Below are positions 8,280-15,479 of a DNA stretch of 36,331 bases, piece by piece. The first letter of the stretch is position 1. Every line of letters starts with the position of its first letter. A program made the position numbers and the translations under genes. The notes below the pieces were generated by a model. It did not search any database, was not told the origin of the DNA, and saw only the letters and a list, made by a program, of their open reading frames with translations. Location of the stretch: the NCBI GenBank assembly GCA_964383325.1, contig CAYLGY010000014.1, positions 1 through 36,331 on the forward strand, in the 5' to 3' direction. The DNA is from CAYLGY01 sp964383325. Lineage in GTDB: Bacteria > Pseudomonadota > Alphaproteobacteria > Rhizobiales > Rhizobiaceae.

Positions 8280-8380
8280 GACAGCCCGGGCGGCAAAATC
8301 CGGAAAGTGACCGCTTGGCCTGGATCTTGCCTTGATCAACCAAACCCCCGTGCTACCGGAAAAGAAAAAGGAACCAGGGA

Positions 8381-8929
8381 ATGGCACAGAATCGCAGGGA
8401 TGATCGCGACGAGCGCGAAAGCGAGTTCGTTGACAAGCTTGTCCATATCAATCGCGTTGCCAAAGTCGTGAAGGGCGGGCGACGGTTTGGCTTTGCCGCC
8501 CTGGTGGTGGTCGGCGACCAGAAAGGCCGCGTCGGTTTTGGCCATGGCAAGGCACGCGAAGTGCCTGAAGCCATCCGCAAGGCTACCGATGCGGCAAAGC
8601 GTGACATGATTTTCGTGCCGCTTCGTTCTGGACGCACGCTGCATCATGATGTCGCAGGGCGGCATGGCGCGGGCAAGGTGCTGCTGCGCGCTGCAAAGCC
8701 GGGTACCGGGATTATCGCGGGCGGCCCGATGCGCGCCGTTTTCGAGACTCTCGGCATGCAGGACGTGGTCGCGAAGTCTCTCGGTTCTTCTAATCCCTAC
8801 AATATGGTCCGAGCGACATTTGACGCGCTCAAGAACCAGATGCATCCGAAGGACATTGCCGCCCAGCGTGGGATCAAGTACTCCTCACTGCAGAATCGCC
8901 GGCGCAACCTCATCGGCGCAGAAGAGTGA
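8381..8929 (+). CDS. rpsE: 30S ribosomal protein S5
   Basis: S5 contributes to decoding accuracy and the mRNA entry helicase. The 182-residue product carries the double-stranded RNA-binding-like N-terminal domain (FVDKLVHINRVAKVVKGGRRF) with the downstream GRVGFGHGKAREVPEAIRKA, and the C-terminal domain block AGGPMRAVFETLGMQDVVAKS. The ATG follows AACCAGGGA. Family length is normal for alphaproteobacteria. Confidence 0.97.
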   Translation: MAQNRRDDRDERESEFVDKLVHINRVAKVVKGGRRFGFAALVVVGDQKGRVGFGHGKAREVPEAIRKATDAAKRDMIFVPLRSGRTLHHDVAGRHGAGKVLLRAAKPGTGIIAGGPMRAVFETLGMQDVVAKSLGSSNPYNMVRATFDALKNQMHPKDIAAQRGIKYSSLQNRRRNLIGAEE

Positions 8930-8968
8930 GACGGCTGCGCATTGCGGCAGGACCAGGGAATCTAGGAT

Positions 8969-9169
8969 ATGGCTGACAAGAGCAAGGGCAAGACCATCAC
9001 CGTGGAGCAGATCGGCAGTCCGTCGCGCCGCCCAGCGGATCAGCGCGCGACGCTGGTAGGTCTCGGTCTGAACAAGATGAACCGTCGGCGGACGCTGGAG
9101 GATACTCCGGCAGTTCGCGGCATGATCGACAAGGTAAGGCATCTCGTGCGCGTCGTCGACGAAGCATGA
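8969..9169 (+). CDS. rpmD: 50S ribosomal protein L30
   Basis: L30 is a small 50S protein. The 66-residue product has TITVEQIGSPSRRPADQRATL and the family core GLNKMNRRRTLEDTPAVRGMI. It lies between S5 and L15, as in other spc operons. An AGGAT-type ribosome site precedes the ATG. Confidence 0.96.
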   Translation: MADKSKGKTITVEQIGSPSRRPADQRATLVGLGLNKMNRRRTLEDTPAVRGMIDKVRHLVRVVDEA

Positions 9170-9190
9170 CGACCTGAAGGAGTAGTCGGG

Positions 9191-9670
9191 ATGAAACTCA
9201 ATGAGCTGCGCGACCGGGAAGGTGCCCGGAAATCTCGCAAGCGGGTAGGACGCGGCATCGGCTCCGGCCTTGGCAAGACCGGCGGTCGCGGCGTGAAGGG
9301 GCAGAAGTCCCGTTCGGGCGTTGCGGTGAATGGCTTCGAAGGTGGCCAGATGCCGATCTATCGTCGGCTGCCGAAGCGTGGATTTACCAATCCTTTCGCC
9401 AAGGATTTCAACGTGGTGTCGCTGGGGCGGATCCAGACGGCGATCGATGCCGGCAAGCTGGACGCCGGCAAGCCGGTAACGGGCGAAACCCTGCTCGCTG
9501 CCGGGGTTATTCGTCGCCTGAAGGATGGGGTCCGGATCCTTTCGGATGGGGACATCAAGGTTGCCGTGAATGTTGAAGTTGCCGGCGCTTCGAGAGCCGC
9601 TGTCGAAAAGATCGAAGCAGCAGGCGGATCGGTGAAGCTCCCCGAGACGGCTCCTGCCGAACAGGAATAA
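9191..9670 (+). CDS. rplO: 50S ribosomal protein L15
   Basis: L15 is a late-assembly 50S protein. The 159-residue product has the glycine/arginine-rich N-terminus around KRVGRGIGSGLGKTGGRG (about 17-35), the segment GFEGGQMPIYRRLPKRGF, and the C-terminal globular domain. The ribosome site AAGGAG lies 8 nt before the ATG. A terminator-like hairpin follows 5 nt after the stop. Confidence 0.97.
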   Translation: MKLNELRDREGARKSRKRVGRGIGSGLGKTGGRGVKGQKSRSGVAVNGFEGGQMPIYRRLPKRGFTNPFAKDFNVVSLGRIQTAIDAGKLDAGKPVTGETLLAAGVIRRLKDGVRILSDGDIKVAVNVEVAGASRAAVEKIEAAGGSVKLPETAPAEQE

Positions 9671-9675
9671 TGTAT

Positions 9676-9698
9676 CGGCGGTCAGCTGGCCGCCGTTT
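9676..9698 (+). terminator. Terminator/attenuator-like hairpin between rplO and secY
   Basis: CGGCGG (9676-9681) and CCGCCG (9690-9695) form a 6-bp GC stem with an 8-nt loop, followed by TTTG. The T-run is short, so it probably attenuates rather than stops transcription of the secY-adk part. A TATAAT box lies downstream (9736-9741), which would suit re-initiation. Confidence 0.4.
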
Positions 9699-9710
9699 GC
9701 AATACGGATG

Positions 9711-9741
9711 TTCGCAAGCAATTTCGGACATCCGATATAAT
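9711..9741 (+). promoter_or_regulatory. Possible internal promoter for secY-adk
   Basis: A perfect TATAAT lies at 9736-9741, 48 nt before the secY ATG. The best -35 candidate is TTCGCA at 9711-9716 (4 of 6 matches), with a long 19-nt spacer. The site follows an attenuator-like hairpin. The strong -10 and weak -35 make this a moderate inference only. Confidence 0.3.
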
Positions 9742-9789
9742 GCCGCCTGAGGCTATATTGCCGCGGCAAGCAATTGGAGACAGCCCGCA

Positions 9790-11130
9790 ATGGCATCTGC
9801 AGCGGAACAGCTTGCATCCAATCTGAACTTTGCGGCTTTTGCGAAAGCCGAAGACCTGAAGAAGCGCATCTGGTTCACACTGGGTGCGCTTCTGGTCTAT
9901 CGCCTTGGCACCTACATCCCCTTGCCGGGCATCAATCCGGACGCCTTCGCCCAGGCATTCGAGCAGCAAAGTGGCGGCGTGCTCGGGATGTTCAACATGT
10001 TTGCTGGCGGCGCTGTCGAGCGGATGGCGATCTTCGCGCTCGGCATCATGCCCTATATTTCTGCTGCCATCATCATGCAGCTCATGACTTCGGTCGTTCC
10101 TACGCTTGAGCAGCTCAAAAAGGAAGGCGAGCAGGGCCGCAAGGTCATCAACCAGTATACTCGCTACGGCACGGTGCTGCTTGCCACGGTTCAGGCCTAT
10201 GGAATTGCTGTCGGGCTGGAGAGCGGCAATAATATCGTCATGGATCCGGGCTGGTTTTTCAGGGTCTCTGCGGTGATCACGCTGGTCGGCGGAACCATGT
10301 TCCTGATGTGGCTCGGCGAACAGATCACGGCGCGCGGGATCGGCAACGGCATCTCGCTGATCATCTTCGCCGGCATCGTTGCAGGCCTTCCTTCGGCAAT
10401 TGGCGGAACGCTGGAACTGGGCCGGACGGGGGCGCTTTCAACGGCGCTGATCCTCGGAATCATCGTGCTTGCACTGGCTCTGATTGCCGTGATCGTGTTC
10501 TTCGAACGAGCCCAGCGACGCTTGCTGATCCAGTATCCCAAGCGGCAGGTCGGGAACCGTATGTTCCAGGGCGATACGTCGCATCTGCCGCTGAAGCTGA
10601 ATACTTCCGGCGTCATTCCGCCCATCTTCGCATCGTCATTGCTGCTGCTTCCGGCGACAGTGGCAGGTTTCTCCGATACGACTTCCCTGCCGGGCTGGGC
10701 CAGTACAGTCCTGGCCACGCTTGGCCATGGCCAACCGCTCTACATGTTCCTCTATGCAGCAATGATTGCCTTCTTCGCCTTTTTCTACACGGCGATCGTG
10801 TTCAATCCGAAGGACACGGCCGACCAGCTGAAGAAGCATTCCGGCTTCATTCCCGGCTATCGTCCCGGAGAGCGGACAGCGGAATATATTGATTATGTGC
10901 TGACGCGGATCACCGTTGTGGGGGCCATCTATCTGGTGATCGTCTGTCTCATTCCGGAGTTTCTGATTTCGGCCACGGGCGTGCCGTTCTATCTCGGGGG
11001 TACTTCCCTGCTGATTGTCGTCAGCGTTACGCTTGATACTGTGGCCCAGATCCAGGGACATCTGATCGCGCATCAATATGAGGGGCTGATCAAGAAGTCG
11101 AAGCTTCGTGGTGGCAGGAGAGGCCGATGA
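9790..11130 (+). CDS. secY: Protein translocase subunit SecY
   Basis: SecY is the channel subunit of the SecYEG inner-membrane translocon. The 446-residue product has about ten hydrophobic segments and family motifs: YRLGTYIPLPGINPDA near residue 37, the GIMPYISAAIIMQL segment, TARGIGNGISLIIFAGI, and the C-terminal ETYLGGTSLLIVV-like YLGGTSLLIVVSVTLDT. The cytosolic loop with RRLLIQYPKRQVG is present. It ends with a basic tail (KLRGGRRGR), and its stop overlaps the adk ATG by 4 nt. A promoter-like TATAAT and a hairpin precede it, which could set its level apart from the ribosomal genes. Confidence 0.98.
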   Translation: MASAAEQLASNLNFAAFAKAEDLKKRIWFTLGALLVYRLGTYIPLPGINPDAFAQAFEQQSGGVLGMFNMFAGGAVERMAIFALGIMPYISAAIIMQLMTSVVPTLEQLKKEGEQGRKVINQYTRYGTVLLATVQAYGIAVGLESGNNIVMDPGWFFRVSAVITLVGGTMFLMWLGEQITARGIGNGISLIIFAGIVAGLPSAIGGTLELGRTGALSTALILGIIVLALALIAVIVFFERAQRRLLIQYPKRQVGNRMFQGDTSHLPLKLNTSGVIPPIFASSLLLLPATVAGFSDTTSLPGWASTVLATLGHGQPLYMFLYAAMIAFFAFFYTAIVFNPKDTADQLKKHSGFIPGYRPGERTAEYIDYVLTRITVVGAIYLVIVCLIPEFLISATGVPFYLGGTSLLIVVSVTLDTVAQIQGHLIAHQYEGLIKKSKLRGGRRGR

Positions 11131-11795
11131 GAGTGATATTGCTTGGACCGCCAGGTGCGGGGAAAGGGACGCAGGCGCAGCGCCTGGTTGAGCGATACGG
11201 AATCGTGCAACTGTCTACCGGTGACGTGCTGCGTGCGGCAGTAGCTGCCGGAACGGAAACAGGCCGACGCGCCAAGGCGGTGATGGATGCCGGGCGGCTG
11301 GTCTCGGATGAGATCGTCAACGCCATCGTCTCTGAACGGATCGATGAGCCGGATTGTCGCAACGGATTCATCCTTGACGGTTACCCGCGTACGCTTGCTC
11401 AGGCGGATGCAGTGGAGGCGATGCTGGCCGACAAGGGGCTGAAGCTGGACAAGGCGCTCGAGATTCGCGTCGATGACGAGGTGCTCGTAGACCGGATTGC
11501 GGGACGGTACACCTGCGCCAATTGCGGTGCCGGATACCATGATCGCAATCTCCGGCCGAAACAGGAAGGCGTCTGCGACCGTTGCGGTTCGACGGAGTTC
11601 AAGCGACGTCCGGATGATAATGAAGCGACGCTGCGCACTCGGCTGATGTCCTATTACAAGGAGACCTCGCCCCTGATCGGCTATTACCACGCAAAGGGTC
11701 TCCTGGAAGTGGTGGACGGCATGGCCGCGATGGATGAGGTTACTGCCGCAATTGCAGCGATTCTGGATCCCCTGAACTTGCGAAAAACGGCATAG
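11127..11795 (+). CDS. adk: Adenylate kinase with zinc-binding lid
   Basis: It converts ATP and AMP to two ADP in the cytoplasm. The 222-residue product has the P-loop GPPGAGKGT at 7-15, the AMP-site STGDVLR at 30-36 and the DGYPRT segment at 84-89. The LID carries Cys130, Cys133, Cys150 and Cys153 in CANC and CDRC pairs, a four-cysteine set that should bind zinc structurally. Position between secY and rpsM is characteristic of alphaproteobacterial clusters. The ATG overlaps the secY stop (ATGA), and a 171-nt leader separates it from rpsM. Confidence 0.97.
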   Translation: MRVILLGPPGAGKGTQAQRLVERYGIVQLSTGDVLRAAVAAGTETGRRAKAVMDAGRLVSDEIVNAIVSERIDEPDCRNGFILDGYPRTLAQADAVEAMLADKGLKLDKALEIRVDDEVLVDRIAGRYTCANCGAGYHDRNLRPKQEGVCDRCGSTEFKRRPDDNEATLRTRLMSYYKETSPLIGYYHAKGLLEVVDGMAAMDEVTAAIAAILDPLNLRKTA

Positions 11796-11800
11796 GGGAG

Positions 11801-11911
11801 TTGACAAAACCAAGCGATTCCGCCATTGACGGCGCAATTCGCTTACAATGGAAGGCGGTCGATCCCGGTCGATGTTCGAGCGGGTTGGGGGCGGGCGCCA
11901 TGTAGCGCCCG
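11801..11911 (+). promoter_or_regulatory. rpsM leader: promoter-like boxes and hairpin
   Basis: The 171-nt gap between adk and rpsM contains TTGACA at 11801-11806 and TACAAT at 11844-11849, but the distance between them is not that of one promoter and neither has a good partner. A perfect 7-bp stem, CGGGCGC (11892-11898) with GCGCCCG (11905-11911) and a 6-nt loop, lies 55 nt before the rpsM start. A separate transcription start or leader control of the alpha operon is plausible but unproven. Confidence 0.3.
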
Positions 11912-11966
11912 GAATGGCACCTAACCTGAGAACGCCATACGGGACACCATCTCAAGGAGAACAGAC

Positions 11967-12335
11967 GTGGCCCGTATCGCAGGCGTCAACCTACCGACCA
12001 ACAAGCGCACCGTCATTGCGCTGCAGTACATCCATGGCATTGGTGCAAAGTTCGCCAATGAAATCATGGAGAAGTCGAATATCCCGCTGGACCGGCGGGT
12101 GAATGAGCTGACGGATGCGGAACTGCTACGCATTCGTGAAGCCATTGACCGTGACTATCAGGTCGAGGGCGATCTGCGTCGCGAGACGTCGATGAACATC
12201 AAGCGTCTGATGGATCTCGGCTGCTATCGCGGTTTGCGTCATCGTCGATCGCTGCCGGTACGCGGGCAGCGTACGCATACCAATGCCCGCACGCGCAAGG
12301 GTCCCGCCAAGGCGATTGCCGGAAAGAAGAAATAG
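11967..12335 (+). CDS. rpsM: 30S ribosomal protein S13
   Basis: S13 lies in the 30S head and contacts S19 and the 50S bridges. The 122-residue product starts MARIAGVNLPTNKR, has the helix-two-turn-helix ALQYIHGIGAKFANEI, and ends with GLRHRRSLPVRGQRTHTNARTRKGP and a basic tail. The ribosome site AAGGAG lies 8 nt upstream. It opens the alpha operon segment. Confidence 0.97.
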   Translation: MARIAGVNLPTNKRTVIALQYIHGIGAKFANEIMEKSNIPLDRRVNELTDAELLRIREAIDRDYQVEGDLRRETSMNIKRLMDLGCYRGLRHRRSLPVRGQRTHTNARTRKGPAKAIAGKKK

Positions 12336-12468
12336 GGCAGGCTGCTTGCCCGCACCCGGCATCCGCGGGAAAGTTCCGTGGGAAGCGGGAAGGCGGAATG
12401 CAAGCGACCGACCCGCAGGTGTAGCCGCTGGAATTACGGCGGTGTAGAGATCAACGGAAGGATCTGGA

Positions 12469-12858
12469 ATGGCCAAGGAAGCCGCACGTATCCGTCGGCG
12501 CGAACGCAAGAACATTTCGTCGGGCGTCGCACACGTTAATTCGACATTCAATAATACGCTGATTACCATTACCGATGCGCAGGGCAACGCGATTGCGTGG
12601 TCTTCGGCCGGTGCGCAGGGTTTCAAGGGATCCCGGAAGTCCACTCCTTTTGCCGCCCAGGTTGCGGCAGAGGATTGCGCCCGCAAGGCCCAGGAACACG
12701 GCATGCGTACGCTTGAGGTAGAGGTTTGCGGACCTGGCTCCGGGCGTGAGTCTGCGCTGCGGGCCTTGCAGTCGGCCGGCTTCACCATTACGTCCATCCG
12801 AGACGTCACGCCGATCCCGCACAATGGCTGCAGGCCGCGCAAGAAGCGGCGCGTCTAA
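12469..12858 (+). CDS. rpsK: 30S ribosomal protein S11
   Basis: S11 is a 30S platform protein near the E site. The 129-residue product has VNSTFNNTLITITDAQGNAI, SAGAQGFKGSRKSTPFAAQ, and the universal C-terminus IPHNGCRPRKKRRV. The ATG follows GGAAGGATCTGGA. A 133-nt gap from rpsM shows no gene. Confidence 0.97.
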   Translation: MAKEAARIRRRERKNISSGVAHVNSTFNNTLITITDAQGNAIAWSSAGAQGFKGSRKSTPFAAQVAAEDCARKAQEHGMRTLEVEVCGPGSGRESALRALQSAGFTITSIRDVTPIPHNGCRPRKKRRV

Positions 12859-12960
12859 TTCATCCAACGACCGCATGGACGCGTGCGTCGCGCGCGTTCC
12901 TCTGCCGGTTCCTATCTGTTGTCACGATTGGATGGTGGCAAGGAATGGAAGGGTACTGAA

Positions 12961-13968
12961 ATGATTCACAAGAACTGGCAGGAGCTGATCAAGCCGAGCA
13001 AGATCGAGTTCCAGTCGAAGGGCAACACCACGACGCTCGTCTGCGAACCGCTGGAGCGGGGCTTTGGCCTGACGCTGGGAAATGCATTGCGGCGCGTCCT
13101 GCTTTCCTCGCTGCGCGGCGCAGCCGTGACTGCCGTGCAGATCGACGGAGTCCTGCATGAATTCTCCTCGATTCCTGGGGTCCGTGAGGATGTGACGGAC
13201 ATCGTCCTCAACATCAAGGAGATCGCCATCCGCATGGAGGGAGATGGTCCCAAGCGCATGGTGGTGCGCAAGCAGGGACCGGGCGTCGTTTCCGCCGGCG
13301 ACATCCAGACGGTCGGCGATGTGGAGATTCTCAATCCGGATCACGTGATCTGCACCCTGGACGAGGGCGCCGAGATCCGGATGGAGTTCACCGTCGACAC
13401 CGGCAAGGGCTATGCCACGGCGGAAGCCAACCGGCCCGAGGACGGACCCATCGGCCTCATTCCCGTGGACAGTCTCTATTCGCCGGTGCGCAAGGTTTCC
13501 TACCGCGTGGAGAACACGCGCGAAGGCCAGGTGCTGGATTATGACAAGCTGACCCTGACGGTCGAGACCAATGGCTCGGTGTCGGGTGAGGATGCCGTCG
13601 CCTATGCCGCACGCATCCTGCAGGACCAGCTCTCGATCTTCGTCAATTTTGACGAACCACGTCGCGACGAGCCGGCTGAGCAGGTCTCCGAACTCGCTTT
13701 CAATCCCGCCCTGCTCAAGAAGGTCGATGAGCTCGAACTGTCGGTTCGTTCGGCGAATTGCCTCAAGAACGACAATATTGTCTATATTGGCGATCTCATT
13801 CAGAAGACCGAGGCGGAGATGCTGCGCACGCCGAATTTCGGCCGGAAGTCGCTGAACGAGATCAAGGAAGTGCTTGCTGGAATGGGCCTGCATCTCGGCA
13901 TGGAAGTGCCGGACTGGCCGCCCGAGAATATCGAGGAACTGGCCAAGCGGTACGAAGACCAGTATTGA
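12961..13968 (+). CDS. rpoA: RNA polymerase alpha subunit
   Basis: It nucleates assembly of core RNA polymerase and contacts activators and UP elements. The 335-residue product has an N-terminal dimerisation domain with GNALRRVLLSSLRGAAV (about 40-56) and a C-terminal domain from about 250 with LELSVRSANCLKNDNI and the helix-hairpin-helix region RTPNFGRKSLNEIKEVL. The ATG at 12961 gives the family N-terminus MIHKNWQELIKPSK and follows GGAAGG at 12945-12950; an upstream in-frame ATG at 12883 would add 26 unrelated residues. A large 210-nt gap with a strong hairpin follows. Confidence 0.98.
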   Translation: MIHKNWQELIKPSKIEFQSKGNTTTLVCEPLERGFGLTLGNALRRVLLSSLRGAAVTAVQIDGVLHEFSSIPGVREDVTDIVLNIKEIAIRMEGDGPKRMVVRKQGPGVVSAGDIQTVGDVEILNPDHVICTLDEGAEIRMEFTVDTGKGYATAEANRPEDGPIGLIPVDSLYSPVRKVSYRVENTREGQVLDYDKLTLTVETNGSVSGEDAVAYAARILQDQLSIFVNFDEPRRDEPAEQVSELAFNPALLKKVDELELSVRSANCLKNDNIVYIGDLIQKTEAEMLRTPNFGRKSLNEIKEVLAGMGLHLGMEVPDWPPENIEELAKRYEDQY

Positions 13969-13976
13969 CGGCCCGT

Positions 13977-14003
13977 GTCGGGAGGGCGAATAGCCCTTCC
14001 GAC
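13977..14003 (+). other. Strong hairpin between rpoA and rplQ
   Basis: Positions 13977-13987 pair with 13993-14003 over 11 bp, with one G-U pair and a 5-nt loop (GAATA). It starts 9 nt after the rpoA stop. No U-run follows, so it is better read as an RNase-processing or 3'-protective structure within the alpha transcript. The remaining gap up to rplQ is GC-rich and has no visible gene. Confidence 0.55.
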
Positions 14004-14178
14004 GTCGCATAGCACTTTGGCGAGAACGCCGGGAGTGCAGCGGGGCGGGGGTAGCCTTACCGGGCGCAACCTGCTCGTGTGGCGAAAGCGGACCAGGCGC
14101 CAAGGGGCGGCGCCGCGTGACGGAAGCGTGGGGCGTTTGCGATGAGGGGCCCCGGAGAGAGATCAAAGGAGAAGGCGA

Positions 14179-14613
14179 ATGCGCCATGGTAATTCCGGCC
14201 GCAAGCTGAATCGCACTGCGAGCCACCGCAAGGCGATGTTTGCCAATATGGCGGCATCCCTGATTGAACATGAGCAGATTGTAACGACGCTGCCGAAAGC
14301 CAAGGAACTTCGGCCGATTGTCGAAAAACTGGTGACGCTCGGTAAGCGGGGCGACCTGCATGCGCGTCGTCAGGTCATTTCCGCCATTCGCAATGACCAA
14401 CTGGCCAAGCGCCTTTTCGAGACCATTGCGCCCCGGTATGCGGAGCGTCATGGCGGCTATACCCGGATCATGAAAGCCGGCTTCCGGTTTGGCGACAATG
14501 CGCCGATGGCCGTGATCGAGTTTGTCGATCGCGATGTCGAGGCAAAGGGTGCCGCCGATCGGGCGCGCCTGGCTGCGGAAGAGGCCGCGGAATCCGAAGC
14601 AGCCTCGGCCTGA
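14179..14613 (+). CDS. rplQ: 50S ribosomal protein L17
   Basis: L17 is a 50S protein near the tunnel exit. The 144-residue product has MRHGNSGRKLNRTASHRKAMFANM at its start, an EHEQIVTTLPKAKELRP segment and a C-terminal extension rich in Ala and Glu (AEEAAESEAASA), common in alphaproteobacteria. An AAAGGAGAAGG ribosome site precedes the ATG. The last about 110 nt of the gene plus 44 nt of the 3' flank recur at 14845-14993. Confidence 0.97.
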   Translation: MRHGNSGRKLNRTASHRKAMFANMAASLIEHEQIVTTLPKAKELRPIVEKLVTLGKRGDLHARRQVISAIRNDQLAKRLFETIAPRYAERHGGYTRIMKAGFRFGDNAPMAVIEFVDRDVEAKGAADRARLAAEEAAESEAASA

Positions 14614-14657
14614 GCCGAAGCTCCAGACGGGAATGCGGCGAGAAGACCTGCGGCATT
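14502..14657 (+). repeat. Direct repeat, copy 1 (rplQ end and 3' flank)
   Basis: This 156-bp segment covers the last about 110 nt of rplQ and the following 44 nt. It matches 14845-14993 base for base apart from one 7-nt length difference near 14519-14526 (AGTTTGTC here, C there). The near identity through both coding and non-coding sequence shows a recent duplication from this locus. Confidence 0.93.
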
Positions 14658-14658
14658 C
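14631..14658 (+). terminator. Hairpin after rplQ, possible weak terminator
   Basis: GAATGC at 14631-14636 pairs with GCATTC at 14653-14658, extended by further G-C pairs after one mismatch. It begins 17 nt after the rplQ stop at the end of the alpha operon. No clear T-run follows. The duplicate copy at 14967-14993 retains almost the same hairpin. Confidence 0.35.
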
Positions 14659-14679
14659 CTGCTCGGACGGATGTGATTT

Positions 14680-14700
14680 GCCTGCCCTCCCGGGGCAGGC
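14680..14700. other. Perfect 8-bp hairpin downstream of rplQ
   Basis: GCCTGCCC (14680-14687) and GGGCAGGC (14693-14700) form a perfect stem with a 5-nt loop. It is the strongest structure soon after rplQ and could end or trim the alpha-operon transcript, although neither strand has a T-run beside it. Confidence 0.45.
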
Positions 14701-14780
14701 CTCAAGAAGCGCCGGAGTGCCGCGTCGCCGAGCGGACGCATCCGGTGGCTCTCCTGATTTTGCTGGGGCGTCGGATTCTT

Positions 14781-14804
14781 CCGGGAAGCGATTGCACTTC
14801 CCGG
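14781..14804. repeat. Inverted repeat CCGGGAAG/CTTCCCGG
   Basis: CCGGGAAG at 14781-14788 and CTTCCCGG at 14797-14804 are perfect inverted copies around an 8-nt spacer. It lies between the two copies of the rplQ 3' duplication. It may form a hairpin on either strand; no function is evident. Confidence 0.5.
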
Positions 14805-14844
14805 TCAGATCCTCCAGCCTGCTAGACGAAGATGTGCAGCTTCG

Positions 14845-14993
14845 GCCGATGGCCGTGATCGCGATCGCGATGTCGAGGCAAAGGGTGCCGCCGATCGGGC
14901 GCGCCTGGCTGCGGAAGAGGCCGCGGAATCCGAAGCAGCCTCGGCCTGAGCCGAAGCTCCAGACGGGAATGCGGCGAGAAGACCTGCGGCATT
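14845..14993 (+). pseudogene. rplQ 3' fragment, duplication copy 2
   Basis: This is the second copy of the segment at 14502-14657, 149 bp long and identical except for a 7-nt deletion near its 5' end. It encodes only the charged C-terminal tail of L17 and has no start codon or body of the gene, so it is a fragment and not a second gene. The 187 bp between copies is unrelated sequence. No transposase lies nearby, so replication slippage or illegitimate recombination is the likely origin. Confidence 0.85.
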
Positions 14994-15021
14994 TCTCCTG
15001 CTGGGGGCCTGCCTGCCTAGA

Positions 15022-15220
15022 TGGAATCGTTCCGGTGCCCGGAGCTTGTGACCTCGAAAATAACCGAGGGCGACGCGCTGCCGGCACTGTCGAATCCAGA
15101 TGCCGTGCCTTTGGCTCCAATCGGCATCATCAGCCTGCCTTGTCTCCGGTTGATCATTTCCGCGAGCGGATTCCACACTCGGGCATTCTCGATCTCTGGA
15201 TGGCGCATGATCTTCTCCGG
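15022..15220. repeat. Diverged dispersed repeat, copy A
   Basis: This segment aligns in the same orientation with 29544-29710. Shared blocks occur in the same order at near-equal distances: a TGGA-CG-T block, then CTTGTGACCT (15045), GATGCC (15099), CCTTGT (15138) with TGATC-TTTCC just after, and CGCATGATCTTC (15204). Copy A has about 30 extra nt before the last block. An 8-bp inverted repeat GCATGATC/GATCATGC (15205-15212, 15221-15228) sits at its right end. On the minus strand a 69-codon frame (15017-15226) is open, but it lies in the repeat and is not assigned. Confidence 0.6.
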
Positions 15221-15479
15221 GATCATGCGACTGGCGCAACAGGCCCAGTCGAAACGATTGCAGTTCCAGTGGATTAAGGCAGCGGTCTGGGGCGCTGCGA
15301 TGTTTCATTCCCGGTACCAAAATTCCACGCCAGCTGAGTGCAGTCATCTCAACATGAAGGGCTCTCAAGCGCCATGCGCCTTGTCCGATGACCGGCCTTG
15401 CGCTGTCGATGGGGGAGAGGAGGAAGCGTGGCGAGCAATGCCGCACGGCCAAGGGTCGCCCTGGCTGCGACCGCCGCCT

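Larger units (their letters stand above)
14614..15479. other. Gene-poor stretch after rplQ
   Basis: These 866 bp contain no gene I can support. They hold the end of duplication copy 1, two hairpins, copy 2 of the rplQ fragment and dispersed repeat copy A. Open frames on both strands here are short, have biased composition and fail to resemble any family I know. The last 250 bp show nothing recognisable. Confidence 0.6.

Noticed and set aside
12922..15120. A 732-codon open frame on the minus strand
   Set aside because: It is antisense to rpoA and rplQ, both certain genes. It arises from the codon bias of GC-rich genes and includes both copies of the 3' duplication. No family resemblance.
15017..15226. 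Minus-strand 69-codon frame with plausible composition
   Set aside because: It coincides with dispersed repeat copy A; copy B does not keep the frame and no ribosome site is seen.
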